A DNA stretch of 63,972 bases from Candidatus Sumerlaeota bacterium (GCA_026398535.1 JAPLSQ010000032.1:1-63972); one strand, 5' to 3'. Positions 1 through 10,788 are shown, counted from the stretch's first letter. A program made the numbers and translations. Notes: generated by a model from the letters alone, not told the origin.

Positions 1-2
1 TG

Positions 3-1166
3 ATGCGCCAAGCGCTGGGGCTTGATCTGCCGGAGACGCCGGTTAAGGTTGTCGAACCATTCCAGATGCTCGGCGAGATTGCGCCCGATCTGATGGAAGC
101 GCTCGGAGTTGATATTGTCCCATTGTGGTCGCGCAACACTCTTTTCGGTTTTCCCCTTGAGGATTGGAAGCCGTGGACATTGTTCGATGGGACGCCCGTG
201 CTGGTTCCCGGCGGATTCAACACCAATCCCGAACCGAACGGCGACATTCTGCTCTATCCGGAAGGCGACGAAACTGCTCCCGCGAGCGGACGCATGCCCA
301 AAGATGGCTGGTATTTCGACGCCATCGTGCGCCAAGGATCGTTTGATGAGGACGATCCGGATGTTGAGGACAATGTGCAGGAGTACCAACCGATATCCGA
401 GGATGCGCTGGCCCATTTCGGACGAGAGACGGACCGGCTCTGGCGCGAAACGGACAAGGCGATCTATGCCGTGTTCGGGGGCACTTCGTTTGGCGACATA
501 GCCGTTGTGCCGGGACAGTGGCTCAAGCACCCCCGCGGCATTCGCAATCCCGAGGAATGGCTCGTGTGTTATCACACGCGCAAAGGGTTCCTGCGCAAAC
601 TGTTCGAGCGGCAGTGCGAGGTGGCGCTGCACAACCTCGAGAGAATTCACGGTGTTGTCGGCAATCGCGTGGCGGTCGTGTTCGTGACGGGCGCGGATTT
701 TGGGACGCAGTGTGCGCCGCTGTTCTCGCTCGAGACCTACAGGAACCTGCTTCTGCCGTTTCACAGGGAGATCAACAATTGGATCCACAGGAACACAACG
801 TGGAAGTCCTTCATCCATTCCTGCGGCTCCGTGTGGCGGCTGCTTCCCGGTTTTGTGGAAGCGGAATTTGATATCCTGAACCCGGTTCAATGTTCGGCGG
901 CCGAAATGGATGCCATAAGGCTGAAACAGGAATACGGCGCCCGGCTCAGTTTCTGGGGCGGGGCTGTCGACACCCAGAAAACCCTGCCGTTTGGCGCGCC
1001 CGAAGAAGTCCGGCGCGAGGTGCGTGAGCGGATTGCCACATTCGGCCCCGGTGGTGGTTTCGTCTTCAACGCCATCCATAACATCCAGGCGCGCATCCCA
1101 CTTGCGAATCTACTCGCTTTCTTTGAGACATACAAAAAATACCGCGATTATCCGCTGGGCGGTTGA
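3..1166 (+). CDS. Uroporphyrinogen decarboxylase (UroD/MtaA)-like protein, 5' truncated by window edge
   Basis: The reading frame is open to the left edge, so the first Met seen is probably internal; the family usually has about 50 more N-terminal residues. The fold is the UroD/cobamide-methyltransferase barrel. The H-S-C-G-S motif near residue 274 matches the His-x-Cys zinc ligands of MtaA/MtbA-type methyltransferases, which move methyl groups between a corrinoid and a thiol. The C-terminal stretch FNAIHNIQARIPLANLLAFF is typical of the family, but the third Cys ligand of MtbA is not visible there. True haem-pathway UroD is unlikely. It is followed after 180 bp by a secreted glycosidase on the same strand. 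Substrate is unknown. The family call is firm and the role is inferred. Confidence 0.8.
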   Translation: MRQALGLDLPETPVKVVEPFQMLGEIAPDLMEALGVDIVPLWSRNTLFGFPLEDWKPWTLFDGTPVLVPGGFNTNPEPNGDILLYPEGDETAPASGRMPKDGWYFDAIVRQGSFDEDDPDVEDNVQEYQPISEDALAHFGRETDRLWRETDKAIYAVFGGTSFGDIAVVPGQWLKHPRGIRNPEEWLVCYHTRKGFLRKLFERQCEVALHNLERIHGVVGNRVAVVFVTGADFGTQCAPLFSLETYRNLLLPFHREINNWIHRNTTWKSFIHSCGSVWRLLPGFVEAEFDILNPVQCSAAEMDAIRLKQEYGARLSFWGGAVDTQKTLPFGAPEEVRREVRERIATFGPGGGFVFNAIHNIQARIPLANLLAFFETYKKYRDYPLGG

Positions 1167-1346
1167 CGGGATGTGATCATGTGCAAAACAAGGTCAGCAT
1201 CGGCCGAGTCCCACGGCGCCGGATTCATGCACGTGCCGCAGCAGTTCTACTCACACTGAATGCGAACCCTTCCCGGCGGATGGGCTGAACCGGTCGGCAG
1301 ATTGAAAGAATCGAAACAGAATTTAGTCAGGAGAATGGCTCAGATT

Positions 1347-3197
1347 ATGAAAACAACGCTCAGGAACAACCACTTGGTTACGAAAGCTCGAGCATTGTTG
1401 CTGTGTGGTCTCATTGTCGCACCGTGGAGCTTCTGTTTACGGGCGGCTGATGCTCCGACAACGGCGCCCCAACACCTGATGACGATCCAGCCCGGCAACG
1501 TGCTCTGTCCGGATTTTATCGGCTTTGGGGCACAGGGCGATTGCCAGTTGCGCTGTCCGGTCAATGCCGGTCGGGGAGTTGATGAGCAGGACATCAAGGG
1601 TGTGTTCAACAAAATCCGCGCCATGCGGCCGCATGTGATCCGCACCTTCTTTGCCTATCAGTGGTGGGAACCGGAGGAGGGGCGCCAGACACGAAACAGC
1701 GCGTACATGAGGGACTATGTTGAGTATTTGAAATTTCTCAAGTCCATCGGCTGCAAGGTTAATCTGACGCCGTGGGGTGATTGGTTCTCCTACAGTCGAT
1801 GGATGAAACCCGATCCTGACAGCCGCATGCCCTCCGGGAACAAGCGCCGCGCCATGATCCGCAGTCTGGTGGATCTTGTGGATTATCTTTGGCGCGACAA
1901 AGGGCTGACCAATGTTTCACAACTGACCCTCATGAATGAACCGGACAATTCCAAGCGGGCGCCCAACCCGGAGGATTTTGTGGAATTGAACAAGATGCTG
2001 GAGGAGGAGCTCAAGGCGCGTGGATTACGCGATCAGATTTTCATGGTTGGCGTTGATGGCAGCGGTTGGTCCGAGGCGAAACCAGGCGATTGGTTTTACG
2101 ACGTTCTGGCTGTCGGCGGCGCGGATTATTTCGATGGGGCCGCTGCGCACACCTACGGCCAGAACTTCGATTGCGCCACACTGATCCCTTGGGTGGAAAC
2201 ACGCACACAGGCGCTCGGGCGGTATGGCTATCCCGCAAAACCGTTCATGATCACCGAGTTCGGCAGTTTCGGTTCCACACGCGGCGGCATATTCACCATG
2301 TCGGACAACGACAAGTATGAATATGGTCTGTTCCTTGCGCGGTTTGCGCTCATTGCATTGCGCCATAAGACAGCAAATGTCCTGATGTGGTGCCTGTTCG
2401 ACACCTATTATGACACTATGAACAAGCAGGAATGCGGCCTGCTGCGCTGGAAGGATGAGGGTTGGATGCCGCGTCCAGGCTACTATTCCTGGTCACTGCT
2501 CACCCGTTATACGCGTCCCGGCAGCAGGGTGGTCAATGTTGATTACGCTGATTCGGCGGATGAAACGTCGATTCCATCTGTCGCCCTGCTTTCTCCTCGC
2601 AATGAACTGACCTTTCTCGCGGTGAACTCACACACAAAACCGGTTGTCATCCATCTCAAGGCGGGCGTCGGTGATGTGGCGCTGGATTATTTTGAATACT
2701 CAAATAAAATGGCGCCGACGGAAGATCACGAGATGATCCGCGCGAGCGCGACCATCCAGTTCAAAGCTAATGAACCCGCCGCCGTCACTCTGCCGGCTCA
2801 GAGTTTTATTGTTCTCACGAATGTGGAGCAGAATGTCAGGCAATGGGCGCGTGAGATCCTGGCGCTGGAAAAGATGAAATTGCCGTTCTATACACCGGAT
2901 CGCGCCTTGGTCATCGCGCCCGATGCCGACACGGCATGGCAGTTGCGGGAGATGATCAAAAAGGGCAAACCGGAGTTTCGCGTAATCACATTTGCGTCCG
3001 CCGCAGCGGATTATGATAATCCCGTGCCGTTGCCCGACAACTGGACAATGAAACATATGATCGGCGCAGTGACCAACGCATATGTCATCGAACCAGGAAA
3101 AGGGTATCCGGCTGATGTTCTGCGCGATTTTGATCTTGTGAAGAAGGGCAGCATCTATCTTGTGCGGCCCAGCAACCGCGATAGGGAACCGTATTGA
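1347..3197 (+). CDS. Secreted clan GH-A glycoside hydrolase
   Basis: About 616 residues. An N-terminal signal peptide (hydrophobic run ALLLCGLIVAPWSFCL) sends it to the periplasm or outside. A TIM barrel follows. N-E-P-D at about residue 197-200 gives the likely acid/base Glu198, and ITEFGSFG carries the likely nucleophile Glu304, the arrangement of clan GH-A (GH5, GH39 and relatives). A beta-rich C-terminal domain follows from about residue 400. Start: ATG 1347 has AGGAG 13 bases upstream; ATG 1335 in the same frame sits too close to it. The polysaccharide target cannot be read from the sequence. The final 60 residues do not resemble a known module to me. Confidence 0.75.
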   Translation: MKTTLRNNHLVTKARALLLCGLIVAPWSFCLRAADAPTTAPQHLMTIQPGNVLCPDFIGFGAQGDCQLRCPVNAGRGVDEQDIKGVFNKIRAMRPHVIRTFFAYQWWEPEEGRQTRNSAYMRDYVEYLKFLKSIGCKVNLTPWGDWFSYSRWMKPDPDSRMPSGNKRRAMIRSLVDLVDYLWRDKGLTNVSQLTLMNEPDNSKRAPNPEDFVELNKMLEEELKARGLRDQIFMVGVDGSGWSEAKPGDWFYDVLAVGGADYFDGAAAHTYGQNFDCATLIPWVETRTQALGRYGYPAKPFMITEFGSFGSTRGGIFTMSDNDKYEYGLFLARFALIALRHKTANVLMWCLFDTYYDTMNKQECGLLRWKDEGWMPRPGYYSWSLLTRYTRPGSRVVNVDYADSADETSIPSVALLSPRNELTFLAVNSHTKPVVIHLKAGVGDVALDYFEYSNKMAPTEDHEMIRASATIQFKANEPAAVTLPAQSFIVLTNVEQNVRQWAREILALEKMKLPFYTPDRALVIAPDADTAWQLREMIKKGKPEFRVITFASAAADYDNPVPLPDNWTMKHMIGAVTNAYVIEPGKGYPADVLRDFDLVKKGSIYLVRPSNRDREPY

Positions 3198-3277
3198 TCT
3201 CTATGAACTCATGCGAGCATATGGTCGTTACAAATCGCATTTCCAACATCATGCTGCTTGGTTATTATTCGATTATA

Positions 3278-3371
3278 TGGCGGAGAGGCAGGGATTCGAA
3301 CCCCGGATAGCAGTATTATCCGCTATAGACGCTTTCGAGGCGTCCGCCTTCAACCGCTCGGCCACCTCTCC
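3278..3371 (-). tRNA. tRNA-Ser(CGA)
   Basis: On the minus strand the acceptor arms GGAGAGG and CCTCTCC pair. The anticodon loop is CTCGAAA (anticodon CGA, codon UCG). A long variable arm typical of class II serine tRNAs lies between the anticodon and T arms, and the T loop reads GTTCGAATC. The CCA end is encoded (3278-3280). The rest of the 400-bp gap between the glycosidase and mfd shows no other gene. Confidence 0.96.
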
Positions 3372-3600
3372 GTGATGGTTGTGCCTTGCCGCGCATGATG
3401 ACGGGCGCAAATCCTGTGAATTGCGCGGTTTGTGTTATGTTGGCATCTCTCCAATATTCATTGTCGGCGTTGCGTCCGTTTTTTTCTGTGCAATATAGCA
3501 GTATGGCGCGTTAAGCTTCTTGAATAGTCAACGCGAAATCAGCGTACATCCGTAGGGCATCCCGGAACCGCATGGCGGTAAGGGGTGGGGAAGTTCCCTG

Positions 3601-6600
3601 ATGCCGAAAGCCGCGGATATGAACAACATAGAGAATTTACTCGTCAGCCAAATCACACACTCGGTGTCATTCACCCGTCTGCATGGTGATATTAAGGCAA
3701 ATCACAGGCGCATCATTCCGCTCAAGGGTCTGCGGGCATCCTCGCTTGGTGGTGTTGTTGTTGGTCTTGAGCAGTGCTTATCCGGGAACATGAGCGATCC
3801 GGCGTTTGCCGTGCCTCTTATCCTGGTGGTGACATCAAATCATGATCATGCGACCGAAGTGTATGATGACCTGCTGTTTTTCGGCGCAAGGAAAGCTTTT
3901 CATTACCCCAAACCTCAAGCGCTGCCTTATGAAGATGATACTCCGTTGCTTGAGGAGCAGGTCAAGCACCTTGAATTTCTGGATCATCTGGCGGCGGGCG
4001 CACACCTCAACGGCTCAGATAACATCCCGTCAGTTTGTGTCACTTCCATAGAGGCGCTCTTCACGCGGGTGGCGCCGTTGGATGTGCTGAAGTCGCTGAT
4101 CCTGCGCGTTGAGTGGGGTGAGCCGCTCGACACGGAAATCTTCGCGGCAAAAGTAACCGATCTCGGCTACGAGCGTGTGCCTACGGTTGAGGTACGCGGC
4201 GAATTCGCCATACGCGGCGGGATCATTGATATTTTCCCCCTTAATTTCGAGAATCCCATCCGCATCGATCTTTTTGGCGATGAGATCGAATCCATGCGCT
4301 GTTTCGACGTGCACACTCAGCGATCCATCAAGGCTGGGGGAGTGGCCGAATCCCTTGTCATCCTGCCCGCCCGCGAGTCGGTTCTTATCGAAAAAGCCCT
4401 CAGCGCTGATGTGGGGGAACAGGATGCCGCCGCTCATGCGGGACTTGGCATTCAAGATTCGGATTTGAGCCGCCCACTGCCCACGCTTCTCGACCTTCTT
4501 CCGCATAATACACTGCTTCTGTTCCACGGCTTGGAAACGTATCCTGTTCTCGACGAGCGTTTCAGACAGTTTGCACAGCGCCAATTCAAGGAACACGGGA
4601 TTGGGCATCCGCCTCCCGTTGTTCTCCATGCCACCTTGAATGACGTGGAGAAATCAGCTCAACGATTTCGCCAGTTGCACCATACGCTTCTCATTGAAGA
4701 ATCAGCGGGACGAAGCATCACCTTCCAGACAAACTCATTCGAAGCCATCAAACCGTCACTCGAGCATTATATCACACAATTGCGCAAGCGCATCGAGGAC
4801 AACTATCTCTGCGCTATTGTGTGCGACAACGACGGCCAGGCTCAACGGATGATGGAAATGCTTGGCGAGAACGAGATTGGCGCAGTCACCCCCTCAAAGT
4901 CTGAGTTCCGGATTCCGAATGCTGAGTTGCCCAACAGTGTGATTGTCATCACAGGCCTGTTGCACAACGGTTTCATCTATCCCGAAGCCAACCTCTATGT
5001 GGTCACGGACCGTGAAATCTTTGGTCGTTACAAGCGCCGCCATGTTTACAGGAAAATCTACAAAGGAGCGCCCATTGCCGACGCCCGGGAGATACGCAAG
5101 GGTGATTTCGTAGTGCATCTTGACCATGGCATCGGGCGTTTCGATGGCATCCGCACGCAATTCGTTGATGGGCGGCATATCGATCTGCTCGAGATAGTTT
5201 ATGCCGATGGCGACAAACTGCTCGTGCCGGTTGATAAAATCGCCTATGTCCATAAGTATTCTGGCGCCGAGCAGGCCGCGCCATCCCTCGACAAACTTGG
5301 CGGCAGGAAATGGGTCCAGCGGCGCAAAAAAAGTGAAGAGGCTGTTCAGGCCTTCGCTCAGGAGTTGATGAAACTCTACGCTCAGCGTTCTCTGGCCAAG
5401 GGCTATGCGGCGGGCGGCGACACCCCCTGGCAGCGCGAATTCGAAGCGTCATTCATTTACAGCGAAACGCCCGATCAGTTGCGCGCCATCAATGAGGTCA
5501 AACATGACATGATGTTGGACAAGCCCATGGACAGGCTCGTTTGCGGCGATGTGGGATATGGCAAGACCGAGGTGGCGATTCGCGCCGCATTCAAGACCAT
5601 CCAGGAGCGCAGGCAGGTGGCCTTGCTGTGTCCCACAACCATCCTTGCCCAGCAGCATTACAACACATTCCGCGAGCGGTTCGCTGATTATCCGATCCGC
5701 GTGGAAATGCTCTCGCGCTTCAAGACGGCGACGGAAGCAAAAAAAATACTCGCCGCAGCCAGGGTTGGCGATGTCGACATGGTGATAGGCACGCACGCGC
5801 TGTTATCAAAGAGCGTGCGTTTCAAATCGATCGGGCTGGTCATTGTTGATGAGGAACAGCGCTTTGGCGTGGCGCAGAAAGAGCGTCTGAAAGAGATGCG
5901 CGCGAGCGTGGATTTCATCACCCTGACGGCCACGCCCATTCCGCGAACACTCTACATGTCGCTCAGCGGTTTGCGTGACATGTCGCTCATCAACACGCCG
6001 CCCGCCGACCGTCACCCGATCAAGACACGGCTCATTTACTGGGATCGCGAACTCATCGAGGAGGCGATTCTGCGCGAGCTCAACCGGGGCGGCCAAGTGT
6101 TCTTTGTCCACAATCGCGTGATGAATATCCACCAGATCGCCGAGCGCGTCAAGGAAATTGTTCCCAGCGCCCGCCTTGCGATAGCGCACGGTCAGATGCC
6201 TGACGAAGAGCTGGAGAACGTGATGATCGATTTCGTCGACGGCAAATATGACATCCTGCTATCAACGACGATCATCGAAAATGGCGTGGACATACCCAAC
6301 GTGAACACAATCATCATCAACCGTGCCGATGCTTTTGGTCTTGCTCAGCTCTACCAACTGCGCGGGCGTGTCGGCCGCGAAAACCGCCGGGCTTACGCCT
6401 ACCTGATTGTTCCCACAGGCCAGGCCATCACCGAAGCCGCGGTGGCGCGTCTCGCGGCCATTGAGGAATTCACGGAATTGGGCGTGGGCTTCAACATCGC
6501 CATGCGCGACATGGAAATCCGGGGCGCCGGCAATCTGCTGGGGCGCGAGCAGCACGGGACAATTTGTTCCGTCGGATTTGAGCTTTACTGCAAAATGCTT

Positions 6601-7152
6601 GAAGAGGCCGTGGATACGATGCGCGGTCAACTGCACGAGGAGGAGCAGCACGAGACCGAAATCCAGTGGAAGGCGGACGCCTACATTCCCGCCTATTTTG
6701 TGCCTGTCGAAGCACAGCGCGTGATGCTCTACAAGCGCATCGCTGAAGCGCGCACCATGGATGAGATTGCTGAAGTGGAATCTGAAATCAGGGATCGATA
6801 TGGCGAGGTGAGAATTGCCAAAGAAGACAGCGGAACAACGGAAATCAAGGCATCGGGCGCCTTAGAGGATCTTCCTGCGCCGGTCAACGCTCTTTTTGTT
6901 GTTGCGCGCATGAGAATTGCCGGGCGCGGCCTTGGCATTCGTAAGATCATCGCAACCACGTGCGGCTTTAAGTTGTGCTGTCCGGGAGCCGTGAAAGAGC
7001 TGGGTCCTCGCGCCAGCAAACTTATCAAGAACGGCACGCCCAGGATCTATACGGACGATCCGAACGCCCTTGAATTTTATTATGCGGATTGGAAGAAACG
7101 CCCCATGCTACGCGAGACGCTGCAAGTTCTCGATACCATGCATGCTCAATGA
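3601..7152 (+). CDS. mfd: Transcription-repair coupling factor Mfd
   Basis: The protein has 1183 residues, a normal Mfd length. Mfd removes RNA polymerase stalled at DNA damage and recruits UvrA. Domains in order: an N-terminal UvrB-like module; the RNA-polymerase interaction (CarD-like) domain near residues 500-560 (KGDFVVHLDHGIGRFDG); and an SF2 translocase with Walker A CGDVGYGKTE near 648, Walker B VDEEQRFG near 749, and motif VI QLRGRVGRENRRAYAY. A C-terminal TRCF/D7 region follows. ATG 3601 has a GGGGAAG stretch about 8 bases upstream; ATG 3619 is an alternative. It stands alone on this strand between tRNA-Ser and a small acidic-protein gene. Confidence 0.97.
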   Translation: MPKAADMNNIENLLVSQITHSVSFTRLHGDIKANHRRIIPLKGLRASSLGGVVVGLEQCLSGNMSDPAFAVPLILVVTSNHDHATEVYDDLLFFGARKAFHYPKPQALPYEDDTPLLEEQVKHLEFLDHLAAGAHLNGSDNIPSVCVTSIEALFTRVAPLDVLKSLILRVEWGEPLDTEIFAAKVTDLGYERVPTVEVRGEFAIRGGIIDIFPLNFENPIRIDLFGDEIESMRCFDVHTQRSIKAGGVAESLVILPARESVLIEKALSADVGEQDAAAHAGLGIQDSDLSRPLPTLLDLLPHNTLLLFHGLETYPVLDERFRQFAQRQFKEHGIGHPPPVVLHATLNDVEKSAQRFRQLHHTLLIEESAGRSITFQTNSFEAIKPSLEHYITQLRKRIEDNYLCAIVCDNDGQAQRMMEMLGENEIGAVTPSKSEFRIPNAELPNSVIVITGLLHNGFIYPEANLYVVTDREIFGRYKRRHVYRKIYKGAPIADAREIRKGDFVVHLDHGIGRFDGIRTQFVDGRHIDLLEIVYADGDKLLVPVDKIAYVHKYSGAEQAAPSLDKLGGRKWVQRRKKSEEAVQAFAQELMKLYAQRSLAKGYAAGGDTPWQREFEASFIYSETPDQLRAINEVKHDMMLDKPMDRLVCGDVGYGKTEVAIRAAFKTIQERRQVALLCPTTILAQQHYNTFRERFADYPIRVEMLSRFKTATEAKKILAAARVGDVDMVIGTHALLSKSVRFKSIGLVIVDEEQRFGVAQKERLKEMRASVDFITLTATPIPRTLYMSLSGLRDMSLINTPPADRHPIKTRLIYWDRELIEEAILRELNRGGQVFFVHNRVMNIHQIAERVKEIVPSARLAIAHGQMPDEELENVMIDFVDGKYDILLSTTIIENGVDIPNVNTIIINRADAFGLAQLYQLRGRVGRENRRAYAYLIVPTGQAITEAAVARLAAIEEFTELGVGFNIAMRDMEIRGAGNLLGREQHGTICSVGFELYCKMLEEAVDTMRGQLHEEEQHETEIQWKADAYIPAYFVPVEAQRVMLYKRIAEARTMDEIAEVESEIRDRYGEVRIAKEDSGTTEIKASGALEDLPAPVNALFVVARMRIAGRGLGIRKIIATTCGFKLCCPGAVKELGPRASKLIKNGTPRIYTDDPNALEFYYADWKKRPMLRETLQVLDTMHAQ

Positions 7153-7307
7153 TCACGCTGATATTTGAAGGCTGTTTTCAGATGCCATCCGGACAGGTTC
7201 TTTTTTCCTGATTGTTAGGCTTGACAAGGCATCACTTTTCATTTGTTTCTCGCTTCGCTGCATGGGCGAATCCCGTAAATATAAATCACACATAAAAAGG
7301 AACCGCG

Positions 7308-7571
7308 ATGGCTAAAAATCCCAAACCATACGATGCCGAAGAGGATGAAGACAAGGAAGAGCGGGACATCGGCCTTTGCAAGGATTGTCAGCATTTTGAC
7401 ATCGACCGCGAAGAGGATGAAATTGCTGATGATGCCCACGCTCCCTGCCTTCACCCTGATCTTGAGGAATATGAACTGGTTGTGTCAGGGGACTGTAGTT
7501 GCAACCTTTTCGAGCTATACGAGGGCGAGGACGACGATGAAGAAGACGAGGAGAAGGAGCAGGAATACTGA
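7308..7571 (+). CDS. Small acidic Cys-containing protein, function unknown
   Basis: 87 residues with very acidic ends (EEDEDKEE near the start, EDDDEEDEEKEQE at the end) around a Cys-bearing core. Cysteines are at 24 and 27 (CKDC), 47 (PCLHP) and 63/65 (DCSC), so a metal site is plausible. AAAGGA about 8 bases before ATG 7308 is a good ribosome binding site, supporting a real gene. A TTGACA at 7221-7226 could be a -35 box, without a convincing -10. It converges with the GT2 gene; a GC-rich 12-bp palindrome (7574-7585) separates them but has no T tract. I do not recognise the family. Confidence 0.65.
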   Translation: MAKNPKPYDAEEDEDKEERDIGLCKDCQHFDIDREEDEIADDAHAPCLHPDLEEYELVVSGDCSCNLFELYEGEDDDEEDEEKEQEY

Positions 7572-7602
7572 CCCCCGGCGCCGGGCATACGCGTTTACGC
7601 TC

Positions 7603-8334
7603 TTATTTCGTCAGCCTGCATTTTATCAGCGTCTTCACCGCGACAAAGAAATCGCGAAATCCGATTTTCTTTCCTTCGTCAAAAGTGCGCGCTCTATAGA
7701 AAACGGGCACTTCAATGATGCGCTCGCCCGCGCGCAATACTTTTGCGGTGACTTCCGGGCAAAATTCAAAGCCTTTGCATTCCAGACGAATTGATTGAAT
7801 CACATCGCGCCGAAACGCCTTGTAGGCGGTTGCCTCGTCCGTAATCCGTTGACCGTAGAGGATCGTGACAAGCCATGCGAGAATCCAGTTGGCAACCCGG
7901 TTGGGGAGTCTCATCCCGACAATCCGGCCCTTGAAGCGCGATCCGTAACAAACCTTGGTCTTACCGAGCAATATCGGGTCGACGACGCGCACAATATCCT
8001 GCGGGTCGTATTCCATGTCGGCATCCTGAATAATGACGACATCTCCGGAGGCTGACTTCAGACCCGTCACGATTGCCGCGCCCTTTCCCGTGTTGCGCTC
8101 ATGATAAAGAACATGGGTTGCCGGCTTGGTTTCCTCTGCTTTCAAAATGGCGCGCGTGCCATCGGTGGAATAATCGTCCACGAGGATAAGCTCCATGTTC
8201 AACGGGAGCTTGCGAACCTCGCTCAACACAACCGCCAGCAACACCTCTTCGTTGAAGATGGGAATGACTATTGATATGAGGGCCTTCTCAGCCCACGATA
8301 GGGATGCTGCGTTGCCTTGGTTTGTGTCGGGCAT
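7603..8334 (-). CDS. Family 2 glycosyltransferase (polyprenyl-phosphate sugar transferase type)
   Basis: 243 residues with the GT-A fold of DPM1-like enzymes. It begins with ISIVIPIFNEE, then shows VDDYSTDGTR (nucleotide-binding Asp pair), HERNTGKGAAI and IQDADMEYDPQD (metal-binding DxD). No C-terminal transmembrane helices are present, so it is the short soluble form that would load a sugar from a nucleotide donor onto a polyprenyl phosphate at the inner membrane. It lies 57 bp downstream of lon on the same strand. The exact donor is unknown. Confidence 0.85.
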   Translation of the reverse strand: MPDTNQGNAASLSWAEKALISIVIPIFNEEVLLAVVLSEVRKLPLNMELILVDDYSTDGTRAILKAEETKPATHVLYHERNTGKGAAIVTGLKSASGDVVIIQDADMEYDPQDIVRVVDPILLGKTKVCYGSRFKGRIVGMRLPNRVANWILAWLVTILYGQRITDEATAYKAFRRDVIQSIRLECKGFEFCPEVTAKVLRAGERIIEVPVFYRARTFDEGKKIGFRDFFVAVKTLIKCRLTK

Positions 8335-8391
8335 GGAAAAGTGATTATGATGTGGTGTTGTGGAAAATTGGCGAAGGATGGGTCGCTGACG

Positions 8392-10788
8392 TCACTGCCC
8401 CTGCGTTGTGTCATTACGCAACAAAGCCGTGTCCAGAACCTGCTCGATGGTGTCAACGAGCACAAAATTCATTTTGTCCCTTATATCCGCGGAAATCTCT
8501 TCGAGGTCATCCTGATTATCCTGCGGGATGATAATATTTTTAATGTGCGCCCGGTGAGCAGCCAGCACTTTCTCCTTCAGCCCTCCGATTTTCAGCACCT
8601 TGCCGCGCAATGTGATCTCGCCGGTCATGGCGATGTCCTGCCGCACAGGCTGGTTTGTCAAGGCGCTCACCATGCTTGTTGTCATGGTGACTCCCGCGCT
8701 CGGGCCGTCCTTGGGTATCGCGCCTTCGGGGATGTGGATGTGGATGTCCGTGTTGCGGTAGAAATCCTTTGGCACATGGAGCGCGTCACACCGGGAGCGA
8801 ATATAGCTGAGCGCGGCCTTGGCGCTTTCCTGCATGACCTCGCCGAGTTTTCCCGTGAGCATAAGATTTCCGCGCCCCTTCATGACAGTGACCTCTGTTG
8901 GCAGCAATTCGCCGCCCACCTCGGTCCAGGCAAGTCCTGTGGCAACGCCCACTTCGGGTTGTTTCGGTATGTCAAGTTCCTTGAAACGGGGCACGCCAAG
9001 GTATTCCCTGACCTTATCGCCATCGACCAGCACTTTTGAGGGTTTGTCCGTCCGATGAGTCACGATTTTCTTGGCCACCTTGCGGCATATCGTGGCAATA
9101 TCGCGCTCGAGATTGCGCACGCCCGCTTCGCGTGTGTAGCGGTTGATAATGGCCGATATCCCATCATTTGTGAACTTGATTTGGAGTTTGTTCAACCCAT
9201 TGGCTTTCACCTGCCGGAGGACAAGAAATCGTCGTGCAATCTCGAGTTTCTCATCCTCGGTATAACCAGGCAATCGGATGATTTCCATACGGTCATACAA
9301 GGGCATGGGAATCCCCGCTGAGGTGTTTGCGGTGGTAATGAACAATGTTTGTGACAGGTCGAAATCGATCTCGAGGTAATGGTCGTTAAAAGCCTTGTTC
9401 TGTTCGGGATCGAGAACTTCCAGCAACGCGCTGGCCGGATCACCGCGAAAATCCGAGGACATCTTGTCGACTTCATCGAGCAGGAAAACCGGGTTCATCG
9501 ACCCGGCTTTTTTCATGGATTGAATGATCTTGCCGGGCAACGAACCGATGTAAGTGCGCCTGTGACCGCGGATTTCAGCTTCATCGCGTACTCCACCAAG
9601 AGAAATACGGACGAATTTACGCCCCAACGCATGGGCCACGCTGCGTGCCAGTGATGTTTTGCCCACGCCGGGCGGGCCCACAAGGCACAGTATCGGCCCT
9701 TTAACCTTCTTTGTCAGTTGATAAACGGCAAGATACTCGACGATTCGGTCTTTTACCTTGGTGAGGCCATAGTGCTCGGCATCGAGTATCTTCTGCGCGG
9801 TTTCGATGTTATTCTTGTCTTTGGTGATTTTGCCCCATGGCATGTCGAGCAACCATTCAATATATGTCCGCGAGACCGTGGCTTCGGGCGACATTGGTTG
9901 CATCTTCATTAAGCGAATGACTTCACGTTTGGCTTTTTCGCGGGCCTCCTTGCTCATTTTCGACCTGTCGACGTGCTCCCCAAGTTCATCAATTTCAACA
10001 TCTTCATCACAGGCAATCCCCAATTCTTTCTCGATGACTTTGAGTTGTTCGTTTAAAAAGTATTCTTTCTGGCTTTTGCCGATCTGGGATTTTACCTGCG
10101 TCATGATCTTGTTCTCGATCTTGAGCAGCTCATTTTCTTTTGTCAGCAGTCTTGAAAGCAGACGCAGTTTCTGATCCAAGCTGAAGGTTTCCAGCAGACG
10201 TTGCTTGTCATGGGTTTTGAAATTGGCGTAGTGTGAAATCGAGTGGGCTATGTTAACAGGGTTGTCAAAATTTTTGATTGAGATAAAAAGCTCGTCCGGG
10301 ATTTTCTCATAAAGTCCGCAGTAAATCTCGAATTGTTTGATGACAAGTCTTACAAGCGCGTCAAGGTTGAGTGATTTTTCGTGTATTACCTCCATCCGAA
10401 CGCTTTCGGCTTGCATGGCTCGGTCGCTGTTGTCTTCATACCCCAATGTATGCGCGGTGTATTGACCTTCCACGAGCACTTTGGCCGCGCCATCCGGCAC
10501 TCTCAACACCTGCAGAATTTCCGAAACCGTGCCGTATTCATAGAGATCGCGATGCGTCGCATTTTCCACATCGACCGATTTCTGGGTAACCAGCAGTATC
10601 TTCTTGTCGGTGTTAACGGCGTCTTCAAGCGCGGCGAGCGACCGTGGCCGCATCACATATAATGGTGCGATGCAGGTTGGAAAAACGACCACATCCTTCA
10701 GCGGAATCACGGGCAGAAGCTCCCTGTTTCCGACTAATATTTCGGGTGCGATCGCCTGCGCTGACACCTTGTCGGTTTTTTTTCTCAA
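8392..10788 (-). CDS. lon: ATP-dependent Lon protease
   Basis: 798 residues, normal for LonA. It degrades misfolded and regulatory proteins in the cytosol. It has the N-terminal substrate-binding domain (residues about 20-215), a coiled-coil linker, the AAA+ module with Walker [12 protein letters not shown] and Walker [10 protein letters not shown], and the C-terminal peptidase with [12 protein letters not shown] (catalytic Ser) and [14 protein letters not shown] (catalytic Lys). The start is TTG 10788, supported by GGAG 6 bases upstream; no ATG gives a better start. The residues match an active Ser-Lys dyad protease. Confidence 0.97.
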   Translation of the reverse strand: MRKKTDKVSAQAIAPEILVGNRELLPVIPLKDVVVFPTCIAPLYVMRPRSLAALEDAVNTDKKILLVTQKSVDVENATHRDLYEYGTVSEILQVLRVPDGAAKVLVEGQYTAHTLGYEDNSDRAMQAESVRMEVIHEKSLNLDALVRLVIKQFEIYCGLYEKIPDELFISIKNFDNPVNIAHSISHYANFKTHDKQRLLETFSLDQKLRLLSRLLTKENELLKIENKIMTQVKSQIGKSQKEYFLNEQLKVIEKELGIACDEDVEIDELGEHVDRSKMSKEAREKAKREVIRLMKMQPMSPEATVSRTYIEWLLDMPWGKITKDKNNIETAQKILDAEHYGLTKVKDRIVEYLAVYQLTKKVKGPILCLVGPPGVGKTSLARSVAHALGRKFVRISLGGVRDEAEIRGHRRTYIGSLPGKIIQSMKKAGSMNPVFLLDEVDKMSSDFRGDPASALLEVLDPEQNKAFNDHYLEIDFDLSQTLFITTANTSAGIPMPLYDRMEIIRLPGYTEDEKLEIARRFLVLRQVKANGLNKLQIKFTNDGISAIINRYTREAGVRNLERDIATICRKVAKKIVTHRTDKPSKVLVDGDKVREYLGVPRFKELDIPKQPEVGVATGLAWTEVGGELLPTEVTVMKGRGNLMLTGKLGEVMQESAKAALSYIRSRCDALHVPKDFYRNTDIHIHIPEGAIPKDGPSAGVTMTTSMVSALTNQPVRQDIAMTGEITLRGKVLKIGGLKEKVLAAHRAHIKNIIIPQDNQDDLEEISADIRDKMNFVLVDTIEQVLDTALLRNDTTQGQ

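Noticed and set aside
3160..3375. 71-residue ORF over the tRNA-Ser gene
   Set aside because: It lies on the strand opposite the tRNA and covers it completely; a shadow.
7574..7585. GC-rich palindrome between convergent genes as a terminator
   Set aside because: CCCGGCGCCGGG can fold, but it has no loop of normal size and no T tract on either strand.
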